Positions 1 to 10,902 of a stretch of DNA of 64,000 nt are shown in pieces. Source of the stretch: Bacilli bacterium (lineage in GTDB: Bacteria > Bacillota_I > Bacilli_A > RF39 > UBA660); contig CP091726.1 in NCBI GenBank assembly GCA_022009835.1, forward strand, positions 1,054,001-1,118,000, in the 5' to 3' direction. A program made the translations under genes and the position numbers. Position 1 is the first letter of the stretch, and each line of letters begins with the position of its first letter. Under the pieces are notes generated by a model. It had not been told where the DNA came from, searched no databases, and saw nothing but the letters and a program-made list of their open reading frames with translations.

Positions 1-499
1 TAATAGTATCACCAATACTTATTTCTTCTTTATTAATTAGTTTTAGTTTAGTATTATTATCTAGTCTTTGGTATTCTTTATTTTTTATTCTTTCTCTTAA
101 TTGTCTATATGCTAAATTCTTACTTATTGCTGTTTCAATATAATAATTGATTTCATTTATATTACCGATTGGTAATAATTCTCTGTAATGACTCCAACTT
201 AATTGGTGCCGCATTGCGGCACCTTTTTTTCAATTATTAAGTAAAATTGTCGCATTCTCTTTAATGTAGTTATGTTATATTTATTTCCAATTTCTTGAGA
301 TAACTTTAATGAATACTCTTTTATCAAACCATCTCCATACTTGGCTCTATCTTCACCACCTTGGGCTTCAATTAATAATTTACCAACATTATAATAAGTA
401 CTAAGTTCATTTCTATTCTTAGAATAATCTTTTATTTTTTTATATACTTCATTAGTTATTAATTCGTTTTTTTATTTCATCATAATAGTTATTTATCAT
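1..499 (-). CDS. YhcG/DUF1016-family nuclease, N-terminal part (runs off window)
   Basis: The joined translation carries the DUF1016 N-terminal signature: a YNVGKLLIEAQGG stretch, AKYGDGLIKEYS, RMRQFYLI and LSWSHYRELL. This domain precedes a PD-(D/E)XK nuclease domain in YhcG proteins; that half lies left of base 1. The start at 499 follows a GGGAGG site. Frame breaks sit at the A/T runs near 466-472 and 223-230. This copy lies 20 bp downstream of a full-length paralogue, with blocks of near identity to it. YhcG proteins accompany restriction and phage-defence loci; the actual role here is inferred. Confidence 0.75.
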
Positions 500-519
500 A
501 CAAACCTCCCTATACTATT

Positions 520-1449
520 TCATAATCTCTTGTATATATTCTTTTTATCACTAGAATATTCAATATAATAATGATTATCTCTTCTAGCTACAATTATTCC
601 TATTGTTTTATTATTTGTAATACCTTTAATATGTTTATCTATATAATTCATATATACTTCTACTTGTCCTATATGTTCTTTCTTTACTTCAGTTACTTTT
701 AATTCTACAACTACAAAAGAGTTATATATATAATTAAATAGTAATAAATCTATATAATTGTACGTATTATTTATTTTTAATTTTATATTCGTTTTCTATG
801 AATGAATATCCTTCACCTAATTCTTTTTTAAAAAAAGATGGTATATCTTCAAGTATTAATCTTTGTAATATCTTTTTCACTGATATTTTTCCTTATCTAT
901 ACCTAATTTATTTTTTTAATAATTATTGGATTTTTTTAATAGTATCGCCAATACTCATTTCTTCTTTATTAATTAGTTTTTAGTTTAGTATTATTATCTA
1001 GTCTTTGGTATTCTTTATTTTTAATTCTTTCTCTTAACTGTCTAACGCTTAAATTGTATTTTTTTCAGTTGTATTGATATAATAATTAATTTCATTAATA
1101 TCATTAAATGATAATAATTCAACATAGTGGCTCCAATTTAATTTGGCAGACAATGTCTGCCCTTTTTCACATAACAGATAAAATTTTCTCATATTTTTCA
1201 AATTTCTAGTTGAATATCCTTTACCAACTTCTTGAGATAACTTTAATGAATACTCTTTTATTAATCCATCTCCATACTTGGCTCTATCTTCACCACCTTG
1301 GGCTTCAATTAATAATTTACCAACATTATAATAAGTACTAAGTTCATTTCTATTTTTTTAGAATAGTCTTTTTACTTTCTTATATACTTCATTATTTATT
1401 AATCCATTTTTTTAATTTCATCATAATAGTTATTAACTACATCTTTCAT
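520..1449 (-). CDS. YhcG/DUF1016-family PD-(D/E)XK nuclease (frameshifted)
   Basis: The start at 1449 is preceded by AGGTG. The N-terminal half matches DUF1016 (QTLSAKLNWSHYVELL near 1130-1170). The C-terminal half has a PD-(D/E)XK core: YIDLLLF followed by VVVELKV, i.e. D then ExK, and a late IGIIVARRDNHYYIEYS stretch (about 525-780). This is the usual two-domain order of YhcG, about 300 aa. Breaks occur at T runs near 1355, 1415, 1050 and 980. The catalytic residues look intact, so it is probably functional if the breaks are errors. It is an accessory gene likely to act on DNA. Confidence 0.75.
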
Positions 1450-1679
1450 ACTATTTTTCACCTCGAAAGCAGCATAACAAATTATTAAATTAATTGCAAA
1501 TCATCAAAAAAGTATTTTGTCCACGAAAAAAAGAGGAGAAAAAAACATCTTTTCTCGCATTAAAAAAACTTTTTTTCTCCATAAAATATTCTTCAAAAAA
1601 ACCCTTTTTTAGAAGAAACTATAAATTTACATATATTTTTATACTTAATATAAGTCAAAAACACCTGCAAAAACACTCT
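1450..1679. other. Intergenic stretch without a supported gene
   Basis: An AT-rich gap of about 320 bp lies between the YhcG start and the histidine-kinase stop. A plus-strand open frame here (1494-1772) is lysine-rich, has no ribosome site and runs through the structured repeat and terminator, so I do not call it. Its right part holds the twin-hairpin element. Confidence 0.5.
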
Positions 1680-1739
1680 ATGAGGAAGACTTTTATAAAA
1701 AGGCTTACTCATACCACGGAAGACTACAGGCTGAAGTGG
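1680..1739 (+). repeat. Twin-hairpin element, copy 1
   Basis: Hairpin one: ATGAG at 1680-1684 pairs with CTCAT at 1708-1712, enclosing GAAGAC, an inner TTTT/AAAA helix and AGGCTTA. Hairpin two: CCAC at 1714-1717 pairs with GTGG at 1736-1739, enclosing GGAAGAC and AGGCTGA. Both keep the GAC...GGC pair with an A-G mismatch found in four other intergenic copies. Confidence 0.65.
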
Positions 1740-1745
1740 CACAAA

Positions 1746-1771
1746 AAAAAGAACCCTAAAGAGTTCTTTTA
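1746..1771 (-). terminator. Intrinsic terminator of the histidine-kinase operon
   Basis: AGAAC/GTTCT hairpin directly after the kinase stop; on the minus strand it is followed by a run of eight T. Confidence 0.65.
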
Positions 1772-3041
1772 ATTGATAATAAACTTAACACCATTCTTAA
1801 CATTAGATATATTAATATCATAATTTAATAATCCTAGTGTTTTTTTACAATCGATAGGCCTAAACCAAAGACACCTCGTACACCTTTTTCGTAGGGAGTG
1901 AAAATGTTATTTAAGACATCTTTATCAATATTAGGGCCATCATTATATAATATTATCTTATTATTCTTAACTGTAATCTTAATTGAAGTTTTAGCATATC
2001 TCATAAAATTATTAAGAATATTATCGATAATAGCTTCCCACATCTCATAACTACCTCTAAAAATAGTATTCTTTTTTTATCAATATCTAAAGAGAACTTA
2101 ACATCATTTCTCGAAGGACTGAACTTATCTACAGATGCAAGAATAACTTTTACTTACATCACAACTATCATTAAGTTTTTTTCTTTTTTTCTTCTTTCAA
2201 ATAATTAAGTTTATTAAGGTATAGTAAGGAGTGAACTTTAACCTCTAATTTATTTAATTGTTCCTTTAAAAATATTAATAGTTTTTCTCTTTTGTTTCAA
2301 TACCATCTTCCATAGCCTCAATATAGGACTTCATAACTGTGATAGGAGTTTTAAAATCATGAGAGATATTCTGATACATTTGATTCTTATAGGCTTCTTG
2401 TTCTTTCAAATATATCCTCATATTCTCTATAGCTACCTCTAAGGTATATAATTCATCATCATAATCATAAATCATCTTATGATCATAATCATCATTATTT
2501 ATGTTATCTACTTTATCTTTTTAAATTTTTTAATTCTATTAACTAAATTATTAGACCATATAAGTACTAGTAGAGATATTATAATAAATGTAATACCCAC
2601 TACTACTAGGATAATCTTAAGTATTTCCTTTCTCATTGAATTAATATAACTACTACCAGTAATAGCAATCTTAGTCATATCTTCTGTCTTATTAGTGTTG
2701 TAATAATAAACATTCTTACCTCTAATAAACTTACCCTCATCATCTGTAATATCATTTAAAAATATATTTTTAACAGACTTTACCTTAACTACTTCATATA
2801 AGTTACTAGATACATAAACATTCTTATCATTATCAACATAAATATAGGCAACTTCACTATCTACCCTATTATTCTCAGGTTTTTCAAGTAAATTAAGTGA
2901 TTGACTTAAGTAATTATATAAATTATCTTCATATACAGGAAGAAGTGTTTTAGGAAGTACCATTCCTAGTGATATTATGACAATTACAATAATAGATACA
3001 CATATAAACAAGAATTGTTCAGTAAGAGTAAGTTTTTTCAT
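1769..3041 (-). CDS. Sensor histidine kinase (frameshifted)
   Basis: The order is that of a membrane sensor kinase. First transmembrane segment at residues 8-30, extracytoplasmic sensor of about 100 aa, second membrane segment near 140-165. Then a dimerisation helix with the phospho-acceptor His in QNISHDFKTPITVMKSY, an N-box (DNILNNFMRYA) and a G-box (GVFGLGLSIVKK). The frame breaks near 2500, 2060-2275 and 1840. Its ATG overlaps the response regulator stop (ATGA), so the two are co-transcribed. The signal sensed is unknown. It autophosphorylates and passes phosphate to the upstream regulator's receiver Asp. Confidence 0.85.
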
Positions 3042-3697
3042 AATAATCTATATCCATATCCATATATTGTATTTATATCTAAAAGTGGCATTTTCTTTCT
3101 TAGTCTTCTTATCAAATCATCTACTACTCTATCAGTACCAAAATAATTTTCTCCCCAAATATTATTTAAAATATCATCTCTTGAGAAAGATTTTTCTTTA
3201 TTGGTAACAAACATATATAATAAATCAAATTCTAAGGTAGTAAGCGATAAGTCTTCATCACCTAGAAAAAGCCATTCTTTTTATCTAAATCAATAACATA
3301 ATCTTTATAAGTAATCTTTTGTCTTTCTTTAGAATATACTCCTCTAATTATATTATTAACTCGAAGTACTAATTCTTTAGGGGAATAAGGCTTAATAATA
3401 TAATCATCACTTCCTAATTCTAAACCAATAATCTTATCTAAATCTTTATCTCTAGCAGAAGTAAAGATAACTGGAACATCACTATTATTCTCTCTAATCT
3501 TTTTTTAATGATGTCATAACCACTTATATCATCCCCTAGCATAATATCGAGTATCCATAAATGATAATCCTTATTACTATCTTTAATTGCTGTATCACCA
3601 TTATAATAACTGGTAACATTATATCCTTCTTTTTCTAGATAAGTCTTAATAAGATCATTTAAATCTTTTCATCCTCAACTAAAGCTATATTGTACAT
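3038..3697 (-). CDS. OmpR/PhoB-type response regulator
   Basis: The translation begins MYNIALVEDEK, with the acidic pocket, the phospho-acceptor Asp in WILDIMLGDDISGYD and the conserved Lys in DYIIKPYSPKEL. A winged-helix DNA-binding domain ends in VDDLIRRLRKKM and GYGYRLL. At about 219 aa it is full length for the family. One A appears missing near 3668 and one T run near 3505 is off. It overlaps the partner kinase by 4 bp. It probably controls transcription of genes not identifiable here. Confidence 0.85.
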
Positions 3698-3868
3698 AAT
3701 AATCACTTCCTAAATATAGTATAACATATAATTAATATTTTTTTATCTATTTTTTTATTCATCTACCACTTCCTTTCATGATTAAATTATATTATTACTT
3801 CATGGACTAATTATCAAATAAATGTGGTAAATTATGGGATTAATAAATATACTTATACTGGTGATACT

Positions 3869-4485
3869 ATGGAATATAAAAAATTAAATCTAGATTATAC
3901 TAGTCTAGAACCTTATATTGATGATAAAACATTATATTTACATTATAACAAGCATTATGATAGTTATACTAATAATCTAAATAAATATTTACAAAAACAT
4001 AACTATAAATATGAGTATACTCCGATCTATTTAGCTAAACATATCGATATTGTTCCAATGGAAGATCGTGATGAAATTCTCTATAATCTAGGTGGTTATC
4101 TAAATCATAGTTTATATTTTTTTATATCTTAACAAATAAAAAAAGAAAGATATTCCTATACCTTTTTCTTAATATAATTAATAAATATTTTTACTTCATA
4201 TGATAATTTTAAAAAAAGACCTTTATTGATATGGCTTTAGAAGTTAAAGGTAGTGGTTATACCTTTCTTGTATTAGATAAAGATAATAACTTAAGGATTA
4301 TAAATACTTCTAATCAAGATACTCCCTACTATTATGGTTTTACTCCTATTATGACTATTGATGTATGGGAACACTCTTATTATTTAAAACATTATAATAA
4401 AAGAAAAGACTATCTAGAAGATATCTTTAATATCATAGATTATGATAAAGTATATAACCTCTATAAGTCCTCTATAACCACTTAG
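3869..4485 (+). CDS. Fe/Mn superoxide dismutase (frameshifted)
   Basis: The N-terminal helical hairpin has LEPYIDDKTLYLHYNKHY with the first metal-ligand His, and LGGYLNHSLY with the second. The C-terminal alpha/beta domain has GSGYTFLVLD, NQDTP and IDVWEHSYYLKHYNKR, supplying the Asp and His ligands. Length about 205 aa as expected. The frame shifts in T/A runs near 4120-4215. It removes superoxide in the cytoplasm. It is one of only two clear plus-strand protein genes here, and its stop overlaps the converging gene at 4472. Confidence 0.85.
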
Positions 4486-4836
4486 TACTAGTAATATATA
4501 ATATTTCATTATCTTCATATTTACTAGTATATCTCAATATAGAATCAATTATTTTATCATTAGATAAAGATAAATCTATAATCTTTCTTAATTCTTTTCT
4601 ATATTTATTATCATTGATATATAAATACATACATCTATCAATATCTCTTACTACTTTTATATCTTCTTCATTATCTCCATTACAAGAGAATATTAAATCT
4701 TTATACCAATCTATTAAATCTATTGATAACTCATCTTCATATATAACATCACTATTAATAATATCATCATAATATGGACAACATTTTAATATCTTTTTTT
4801 AACATTAGTTACATCTATAGTAAGAGTTCCTATCAT
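4472..4836 (-). CDS. Hypothetical acidic protein
   Basis: A frame of about 120 aa starts at 4836 after a strong AAGGAGATT site and begins MIGTLTIDV. It has a CCPYYDD segment and an acidic, Ile/Asp-rich body (DLIDWYKDLI), with one frame break at the T run near 4793-4800. No membrane segment or known motif. It converges on, and overlaps by 14 bp, the superoxide dismutase gene. I do not recognise it. Confidence 0.55.
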
Positions 4837-4936
4837 AATAATCTCCTTATTTTTTTCACTATAAGTATAACAATAAATATATATTTTGTAAATACTTTCG
4901 ACATATTTAGCTATATTATTTAAGATATAGCTATAT

Positions 4937-4962
4937 AAAAGAAGATACTCTCGTACCTTCTT
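4937..4962 (-). terminator. Terminator of the LRR surface-protein gene
   Basis: GAAGGTAC/GTATCTTC stem with a GAGA loop and T run on the minus strand, just after the stop at 4971. Confidence 0.65.
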
Positions 4963-4970
4963 AATTAGTA

Positions 4971-6330
4971 ATAACTACATATCTATTATCTTTCAATGTA
5001 ACTACTCCTGTTACTCCACCATCAGAAGTATCTATAGAACAAGTATTAGTAGTACCCTCAAGAATGTCACACCAATCAAATGATTGACCTGTTTTATTAT
5101 ATATTGTTCTTAAGTTATCTGAAACTCCAAGAGCATTAGAATTTATCGTTGTAACTGAACTTGGTATAATTATATAATTAAAAATTTGAAAAAAATTTAA
5201 AAGAATAATTACCTATTGCTGTTAAAGTATTTGGAAGTACTACTATATCGGCACCTATAAATCCATAGAAGCTAACATCAATGGCATAGCCTTCCGTTGA
5301 AGTAACCTTATATTTAGTATCATCATAAGTTATATCAAACATACCGACATGTGCAAAATCACTATTTTTAAATTGTTTTTGATAGCGAGTTATTAATGTT
5401 TTTAGGGTCTTTCCATTAACGGTTCCACCATTACATAGTGTTTGGGCTTGTTCGCTTGTAATACTTAATTCAAAGTTACTTACAAAATATGGTAAGTAAT
5501 GTGCACAATTTTTTTAGCCTCATCTGTTGGTTTACTCTTTAAACTAATATCCTTTATACCTTTAATATAACTAGGTATTTTTAATAGCATCGGTAATCGG
5601 TTCATAACCATTATTATTATTTTTCATAACAATTATAACCTACTATTGCAGCGGTCATATTACTAGTATCATAAGTAGCAGGAAAACAATAATCTGGAGT
5701 ATCCACTAATTGTTTTGCATCTGCACTTATTGTTCCTGCAAAAGTTGAGCCTATTACATCATTACCTACTAATGAGTTATCAATATAAAACACTATTAGA
5801 TACTTATCTTGAGTAGTAGTTAATTGTTTGGTAAATATTTTTTTGTTATTCCTGTTGCAGTAATACTTCCAGCATTAACTATATCAAATGATTGGCCTTT
5901 TAAATTAGTTACTGAAGGTGTACTTACACTACTAGTGTTATTTAATATAGCATATTTTAACGATCCTTTACTGCTTCCAGTAGAAAAGGCATTAGATAGA
6001 TTAGTTACATTTAAATATAATGAACCATATCCTTCTATAGTACATGTACTTTTTATACCTATATTAGCATAAGTAAGTGCTATACCATCTGTTATAGTAA
6101 ATTTACTTCCATTTATTAATGTACTCTCATCCATTACTTCTACATTAGCATTATTAATTGCTCCTCCTGGTGTATAGTTTATTTCAAAACATCCACTTGT
6201 TAATCCTATATTAATAGGATTAGATGTAGTCCATGTTAAAGCAGCATAAGTAAGTCCTGATCCTATTAGAATAAATAATGATACTCCTAATATTATTAAT
6301 ATTTTTTTGTTTCTTAGTATAATCTTTCAT
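4971..6330 (-). CDS. Secreted BspA-like leucine-rich-repeat protein (frameshifted)
   Basis: Residues 1-35 form a signal segment (lysine-rich start, hydrophobic core, GLTYAALTW), like SipW-dependent TasA-type signals. About 150 aa follow that closely match the N-terminus of the gene at 10883-12460. The C-terminus carries LRR_5/BspA features: VVLPNTLTAIGNYSF, SSVTTINSNALG, and a closing TIYNKTGQSFDWC. Breaks occur at A/T runs near 6307, 5835, 5620-5640, 5515 and 5195. The usual role in gut bacteria is surface adhesion (inferred). A small-peptide gene and a strong hairpin lie directly upstream. Confidence 0.7.
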
Positions 6331-6350
6331 AATATAACTCCTCCCATTAT

Positions 6351-6405
6351 AAAAAGACTATGAAAAAAATCACTAGTAGTTAATACTAGTTATTTCATAG
6401 TCTTT
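6351..6405 (-). terminator. Leader terminator between small peptide and LRR gene
   Basis: A long stem (AAAGACTATGAAA with TTTCATAGTCTTT, inner ACTAGT arms) is followed by T5 and then the GGGAGGAG ribosome site of the LRR gene. The same hairpin lies at 28491-28542 before another surface gene, suggesting attenuation of both. Confidence 0.65.
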
Positions 6406-6432
6406 ATTTATTTTATTATTATATCTTTTTAT

Positions 6433-6522
6433 TTATGGTAAGATAAACAACCCCCCATTTTTATAATTTTGAGTTAACATGTAGTTAACATTGTTTAATC
6501 TATTTAAATTAATATTATTCAT
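6433..6522 (-). CDS. 29-aa leader peptide upstream of surface protein
   Basis: ATG at 6522, eight bases after an AGGAGA site. The peptide ends NYKNGGLFILP. A second copy at 28570-28627, also before a surface-protein gene and hairpin, ends NYKNGGLFILS, and the DNA around both is nearly identical. It could be a secreted signalling peptide (Gly-Gly before a hydrophobic tail) or a translated attenuator leader. Function not shown by sequence. Confidence 0.5.
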   Translation of the reverse strand: MNNINLNRLNNVNYMLTQNYKNGGLFILP

Positions 6523-6640
6523 GGTTAGGGTCTCCTCTCTTTACACTTACAAGTTAAGTTTACCATAAAATAATACTATTTTTCAATATTCTTATTGATA
6601 TTTTTTTAATAAAAAAATATACAAAAAGAAGATAACTTCT

Positions 6641-6745
6641 TTAACTCATTAATATTTTACCAAGATATACTCCTAATACAATACATACTAATATAATTAA
6701 TATTGTATATAATAATTTAGATATCTCATTTGTTTCTTCATCCAT
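6641..6745 (-). CDS. 34-aa single-pass membrane peptide
   Basis: The start at 6745 lies just after AAGGGTGA. The peptide has an acidic N-terminus (MDEETNEISK), one hydrophobic segment of about 20 residues and a short tail. It is the last gene of the division cluster, 20 bp after the PBP stop. A small membrane partner of the division machinery is possible; no family recognised. Confidence 0.5.
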   Translation of the reverse strand: MDEETNEISKLLYTILIILVCIVLGVYLGKILMS

Positions 6746-6765
6746 AATTATATCACCCTTAATAC

Positions 6766-8930
6766 TTATCTTTTTAATTTAATAGTAATAGTATCAGAAA
6801 TATCTTCTCCTTCTAAAATACTCTGTTCATATACATAACCATTACCCTCTATAGTATAATTAATATCTAACATTTTTAATATATTTATGACTTCTTTATA
6901 AGAATAACCAATTAAATTAATCATTTTATTATTCATATTATTAGTTTTAAGGATAACTAAATCATCCTCATATATTGTGTTATTAATACTAGGATACACA
7001 TCAATAATTTTATTACCATTTCCAAGTACAAGAACTCTTATTCCTTTACTATCTAAATAATTCTTTACGGTATTAACATCCATGTTGTAGAAGGCTTCTA
7101 TCTCATAAGCACTTTTATCTTTATTAGCCTCTTCAATATTTAAATATTTTGTAATATTCTTTTCTACTTCTTTAACCATTGGGGCAATATAATTAGTAGT
7201 ATCTTTAGGTATTTTTAGTGCTGCATATAAAATTATTTCGGGATTATCTTCAGGAAACATACCTGAGAAAGAATAAATATATTCTGAACTACCACTCATA
7301 TATTTTCCTTTCTTATAATCATATATTTGGGCAGTACCTGTTTTACCAATTAAACTATAGCCATCCATATAATAGGCATAACCAGTAGAATTAGTATTAT
7401 CTCCGTTGATAACACTAGCCATAAGTTCTTTCATTTTTGTAACTGTCTCTGAACTAACCATATTACCTAGTTTCTTACTTTTTACCTGTATAAATTGTTT
7501 TTACCTGTATCATTATCTACTATTCTATCAATAATATATGGTTTTTAACATAACACCATTATTACTAATAATTGTAAGAGCCTGCAAATGTTGAATAGCA
7601 GTTGTAGTAATACCTTGTCCATAACCTGCAGTAGCAGCTTCTATCTGATACTTATAATCTACTCTGCCTTCTTCTTCTCTATTCATTGTAAAGCCAGTTT
7701 TTTTACCAAAGCCATACTTTGTGTAACAAGCTTTTAATTCTTCTTTATTAATAACATTCTCTACAATATTAGCAACTGCTATATTAGAGGATAAAGCAAA
7801 TCCTTGATCATAAGTAATTTCTCCCCATCCTTCTTTTTTCCAATCGGATATTGTTGTTTCTTTTCCATCTTCTCCGGTATATGTCTTACTACCAGAAGTA
7901 TATTTAGTACTACCATCATATCTACCTGAATCAACTGCACACATATAACTAAATATTTTCATTGTGGAACCTGGTTCATATGTTAAAGTACTAATTGGAT
8001 CAATATAAGAAGTCATATTTCTTAAATTTGGATCAAAACTAGGTGTACTAGAATAACCAAGTATCTTGCCTGTTTTGGCATCCATTGCGGCCATAAGTAC
8101 CCATTCTGCTTCTGAATTATTTTGGGCTTCCTTAACAGCATTCTCTATAAATAATTGAATATTATTATCAATAGTAAGATAAATATCATTACCATTATCT
8201 GCTGGTTCTACATATTCTCTACCATTAGCAATCTTATAACCATACTTATCTCTTTCATAAGTAATATAACCACTCTTACCCTTAAGTTCATCATTATAAT
8301 ATTCTTCTAATCCAAGTTCTCCTGTAATCCATTTATTTTTATTTTTATCTTCTTTTAATACTGTATATCCAAGAATATAACTAGCAAAGTCTCCATTAGG
8401 ATAATATCTCTTGATATCCTTAATAAAATCAATACCCTGTAAATTAAGTTTATCAATTTCTTCCTTTGTAAGTTCACTAAGTCCTTTACCTGCACTACCA
8501 AACTCTACTTGGTATTTATTACTTTCTTTTCCTTTTGTTAGTACATTTTTTATTTCTTCACTATCAATAGCCAAAACACTCGCTAATTTATTGCTTGTAT
8601 CATCAATATCCTCAACATAATTCTTATTTCCTTTAGCATCTACTCTTTCATTTGATAAATAAGCAATAAGTGTATAACTAACAACATCATCTGCTAGTAT
8701 ATTTCCATTTATATCGTAAATGGTACCTCTCTTTGGCATAATAACTTCTTCTTTTTGTATTTCTATTTTTTTAATAAAAAGCCGCTATGGTAGAAGTACC
8801 TACTTTATAATCTACTAAGCATAAATAACATAATCTACCAATAAGTACCAAAAAAAATAAAAAGAAAGGTAATAATAATAACTAATTTATTAACTTTAAA
8901 TCTGTCATTATTTACTATACCCTTCTTCAT
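6766..8930 (-). CDS. Class B penicillin-binding protein, FtsI/SpoVD type
   Basis: Short cytoplasmic start and one membrane helix, a dimerisation domain starting PKRGTIYDINGNILADD, then the transpeptidase with SxxK in EPGSTMKIFS, SxN in ALSSNIAVAN and KTG in IGKTGTAQIYD. The C-terminus has about two PASTA-like repeats, typical of SpoVD and of FtsI in Gram-positives. It crosslinks septal (or cortex) peptidoglycan outside the membrane. The start at 8930 gives the membrane anchor. Breaks: T runs near 8765 and 8850, plus three A4-to-A5 changes between 7480 and 7545. Position after rsmH-ftsL supports a division role. Confidence 0.85.
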
Positions 8931-8940
8931 TATAATCACC

Positions 8941-9228
8941 CTATTCTATAGTCTTAATATTCTCATTATTATAAGCAAGACCTAGATTTTTACTTATACT
9001 CTGAATATTCTCAAGTGAAGCCATTTCATTAATTTTCATTGCTAAACTTTGATTAGTATCAGATGCTTTTTCTACTTTTTTATTCATTTCTTGGAGTTCA
9101 ATATTCATCTTTGATACTGTTGTACTAGTAAAGACAATACCTACTAGTAAAAAAACAATAATCATAAGTGAACTCTTATATAAAAATCTTTCTACTTTTG
9201 TAAACTTTTTATTCTTTCTTTTTTTCAT
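8941..9228 (-). CDS. ftsL: Cell-division protein FtsL-like
   Basis: About 95 aa: a basic cytoplasmic tail (KKRKNKKFTK), one membrane helix (SLMIIVFLLVGIVF) and a coiled-coil ectodomain. That topology and its place between rsmH and the PBP identify it despite weak sequence conservation. I prefer ATG 9228 over an upstream TTG because of its spacing to the GAGG site. It would bridge FtsB/DivIC-type partners and the septal PBP. Confidence 0.75.
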   Translation of the reverse strand: MKKRKNKKFTKVERFLYKSSLMIIVFLLVGIVFTSTTVSKMNIELQEMNKKVEKASDTNQSLAMKINEMASLENIQSISKNLGLAYNNENIKTIE

Positions 9229-9233
9229 ATAAA

Positions 9234-10159
9234 TCAATCCTCTATCTTTTCTAGTACTCTAAGTCTAGATGATCTTGCTCTATTATTTTTCTTCTATTTC
9301 TTCCTTACTAGGAGTAATATTAGCAATAATCTTATATTTAGGTAAATATTCTTTAGGTATAAATGGTAATTTACTAAGACTACTATCAACTTTTTGAATA
9401 TTTATTAAATATTTCTTTTTACTATTCTATCTTCTAAAGAATGAAAAAGTAATAACTGATATTCTTCCTCCTACATTAAGCATTGATATAGCCTCTTCTA
9501 AAGCTTCTTTCAAAACATTTAGTTCATCATTAACTTCAATTCTAATTGCTTGAAAAGTCTTTCTAGCAGGATGGCTATCTCTCATTGCCTTATATGGCAT
9601 ACTTTTCTTTATTATCTCTACTAATTCTAATGTAGTTTCTATTTTTCTTAGTTTCTCTATACTTAATAATATTATTAGCAATACTACTAGCATATTTCTC
9701 TTCTCCATAATCTCTTAATATTCTGACTAAATCATTATAGGAATATGTATTAACTACATCACTAGCAGTAAATTCTTTATCTCTATCCATTCTCATATCA
9801 AGTGGAGCATCATTATGATAACTAAAGCCTCGATCTGCTATATCAAGTTGAGGAGAGGAAACACCTAAATCAAAAACAATGCCATCTATCTTATTAATAT
9901 TCCTTTTACCTAACTCTTCCTTTAAATTAGCAAAATTAGACTTAATTATTTCATAATTACTACCAATCTCTGCTAATTTCTTTTCACTATACTCTATCGC
10001 CATTTCATCTTGGTCAAAGGCGAAAAGAAAGCCCCTTTTAACTCTCTTTAAGATTAAACCACTATGTCCCCCAAAGCCAAGTGTAGCGTCAACATATATT
10101 CCATCTTCTTTTATATTTAGATTGTCTATAGCTTCATTTAATAATACTGTTTTATGCAT
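9234..10159 (-). CDS. rsmH: 16S rRNA (cytosine-1402-N4)-methyltransferase RsmH (frameshifted)
   Basis: The N-terminus HKTVLLNEAIDNL, the SAM-binding segment VDATLGFGGHS and the motifs FDLGVSSPQLD and RGFSYHNDAPLDMRMD are hallmarks of RsmH. Later pieces contain RIEVNDELN and LNVGGRISVITF. About 305 aa joined; breaks near 9640 and 9440. It methylates C1402 in the ribosomal P site using S-adenosylmethionine. It overlaps mraZ by 8 bp, and its stop lies inside the ftsL ribosome site region, as in a dcw operon. Confidence 0.88.
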
Positions 10160-10593
10160 CTATATCAAATCCTTCAAATAAATTCTCTGCTACTTCAGAT
10201 ATCTTATCCATATTATCATTGATAAGATTATCAAATCTATCCGTAGCCCATATCTCTAGGCGATCATTAACCCCAATTATCGTACATTCTTTTTTTAATA
10301 TTCGCATAATCAATTAATGAAGATGGCAAGTTTATTCTACCTTGCTTATCAAAATAACATACAGTAGCACCAGATAAGAAAAATCTATTAAATGTTCTGG
10401 CATCTTGTTTAGTAAATGGAAGTGTTTTAAGTTTAGATACTATATTATTCCATTCGTTCATTCCATATACAAATAGACATCCATCTAATCCTCTTGTAAC
10501 TACAAACTCATTACCTATATCTTCTCTAAACTTAGAAGGTATAATTAATCTTCCTTTTTCATCTAAATTATGATGATATTCTCCAATTAACAT
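10152..10593 (-). CDS. mraZ: Transcriptional regulator MraZ (one frameshift)
   Basis: Two SpoVT/AbrB-like repeats: GEYHHNLDEKGRLIIPSKFRE near residue 4 and CYFDKQGRINLPSSL near residue 80. ATG 10593 gives the canonical MLIGEYHHN start and is preferred to the in-frame GTG at 10605. A break in the T run near 10294 separates the last 40 residues. It heads the cell-division cluster, binds repeats in its own promoter in other bacteria, and probably autoregulates. Confidence 0.88.
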
Positions 10594-10636
10594 ACTATCC
10601 CCCACTTTCTTCCACTTCGTGCCACTCTATGATTAT

Positions 10637-10665
10637 ATTCTACTATAAAGAGTTATCTTTGTAAA
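10637..10665 (-). promoter_or_regulatory. Sigma-A-like promoter of the mraZ operon
   Basis: On the minus strand TTTACA (10660-10665) and TAGAAT (10637-10642) are separated by 17 bp, about 45 bp upstream of the mraZ start. Confidence 0.5.
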
Positions 10666-10763
10666 TATATTTTCTATAATTTGACAAAAAAAGATGTAAA
10701 CATCTTGATTGTATTAACCAAATTCTTCAATCCATATCTATTATAAGATAGTATAAATATTAA

Positions 10764-10797
10764 AAAAAGTCATAATATCTTAAAATTATGACTTTTT
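10764..10797 (-). terminator. Terminator after the variable surface-protein gene
   Basis: AAAAAGTCATAAT/ATTATGACTTTTT stem with T runs on both sides; may act in both directions. Confidence 0.6.
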
Positions 10798-10867
10798 AAC
10801 TGACTTTCTATTAAACAATTTATAAACTTTTAACACTCATAACTCTAGTACTTCCTACCACTCTTGT

Positions 10868-10902
10868 CATATCAGTCATCTGTTACACAGATAACTGATA
10901 TG
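10868..10902. repeat. 15-bp inverted repeat after the putative variable region
   Basis: Arms CATATCAGTCATCTG and CAGATAACTGATATG pair except at one position around a 5-nt loop that contains the stop codon (10883-10885). A hairpin just 3' of the variable region is a known requirement for target recognition by the Bordetella phage diversity-generating retroelement. Confidence 0.7.

Noticed and set aside
1494..1772. Plus-strand 92-codon open frame rich in Lys and Phe
   Set aside because: No ribosome site, low-complexity composition, and it overlaps the twin-hairpin element and the kinase terminator.
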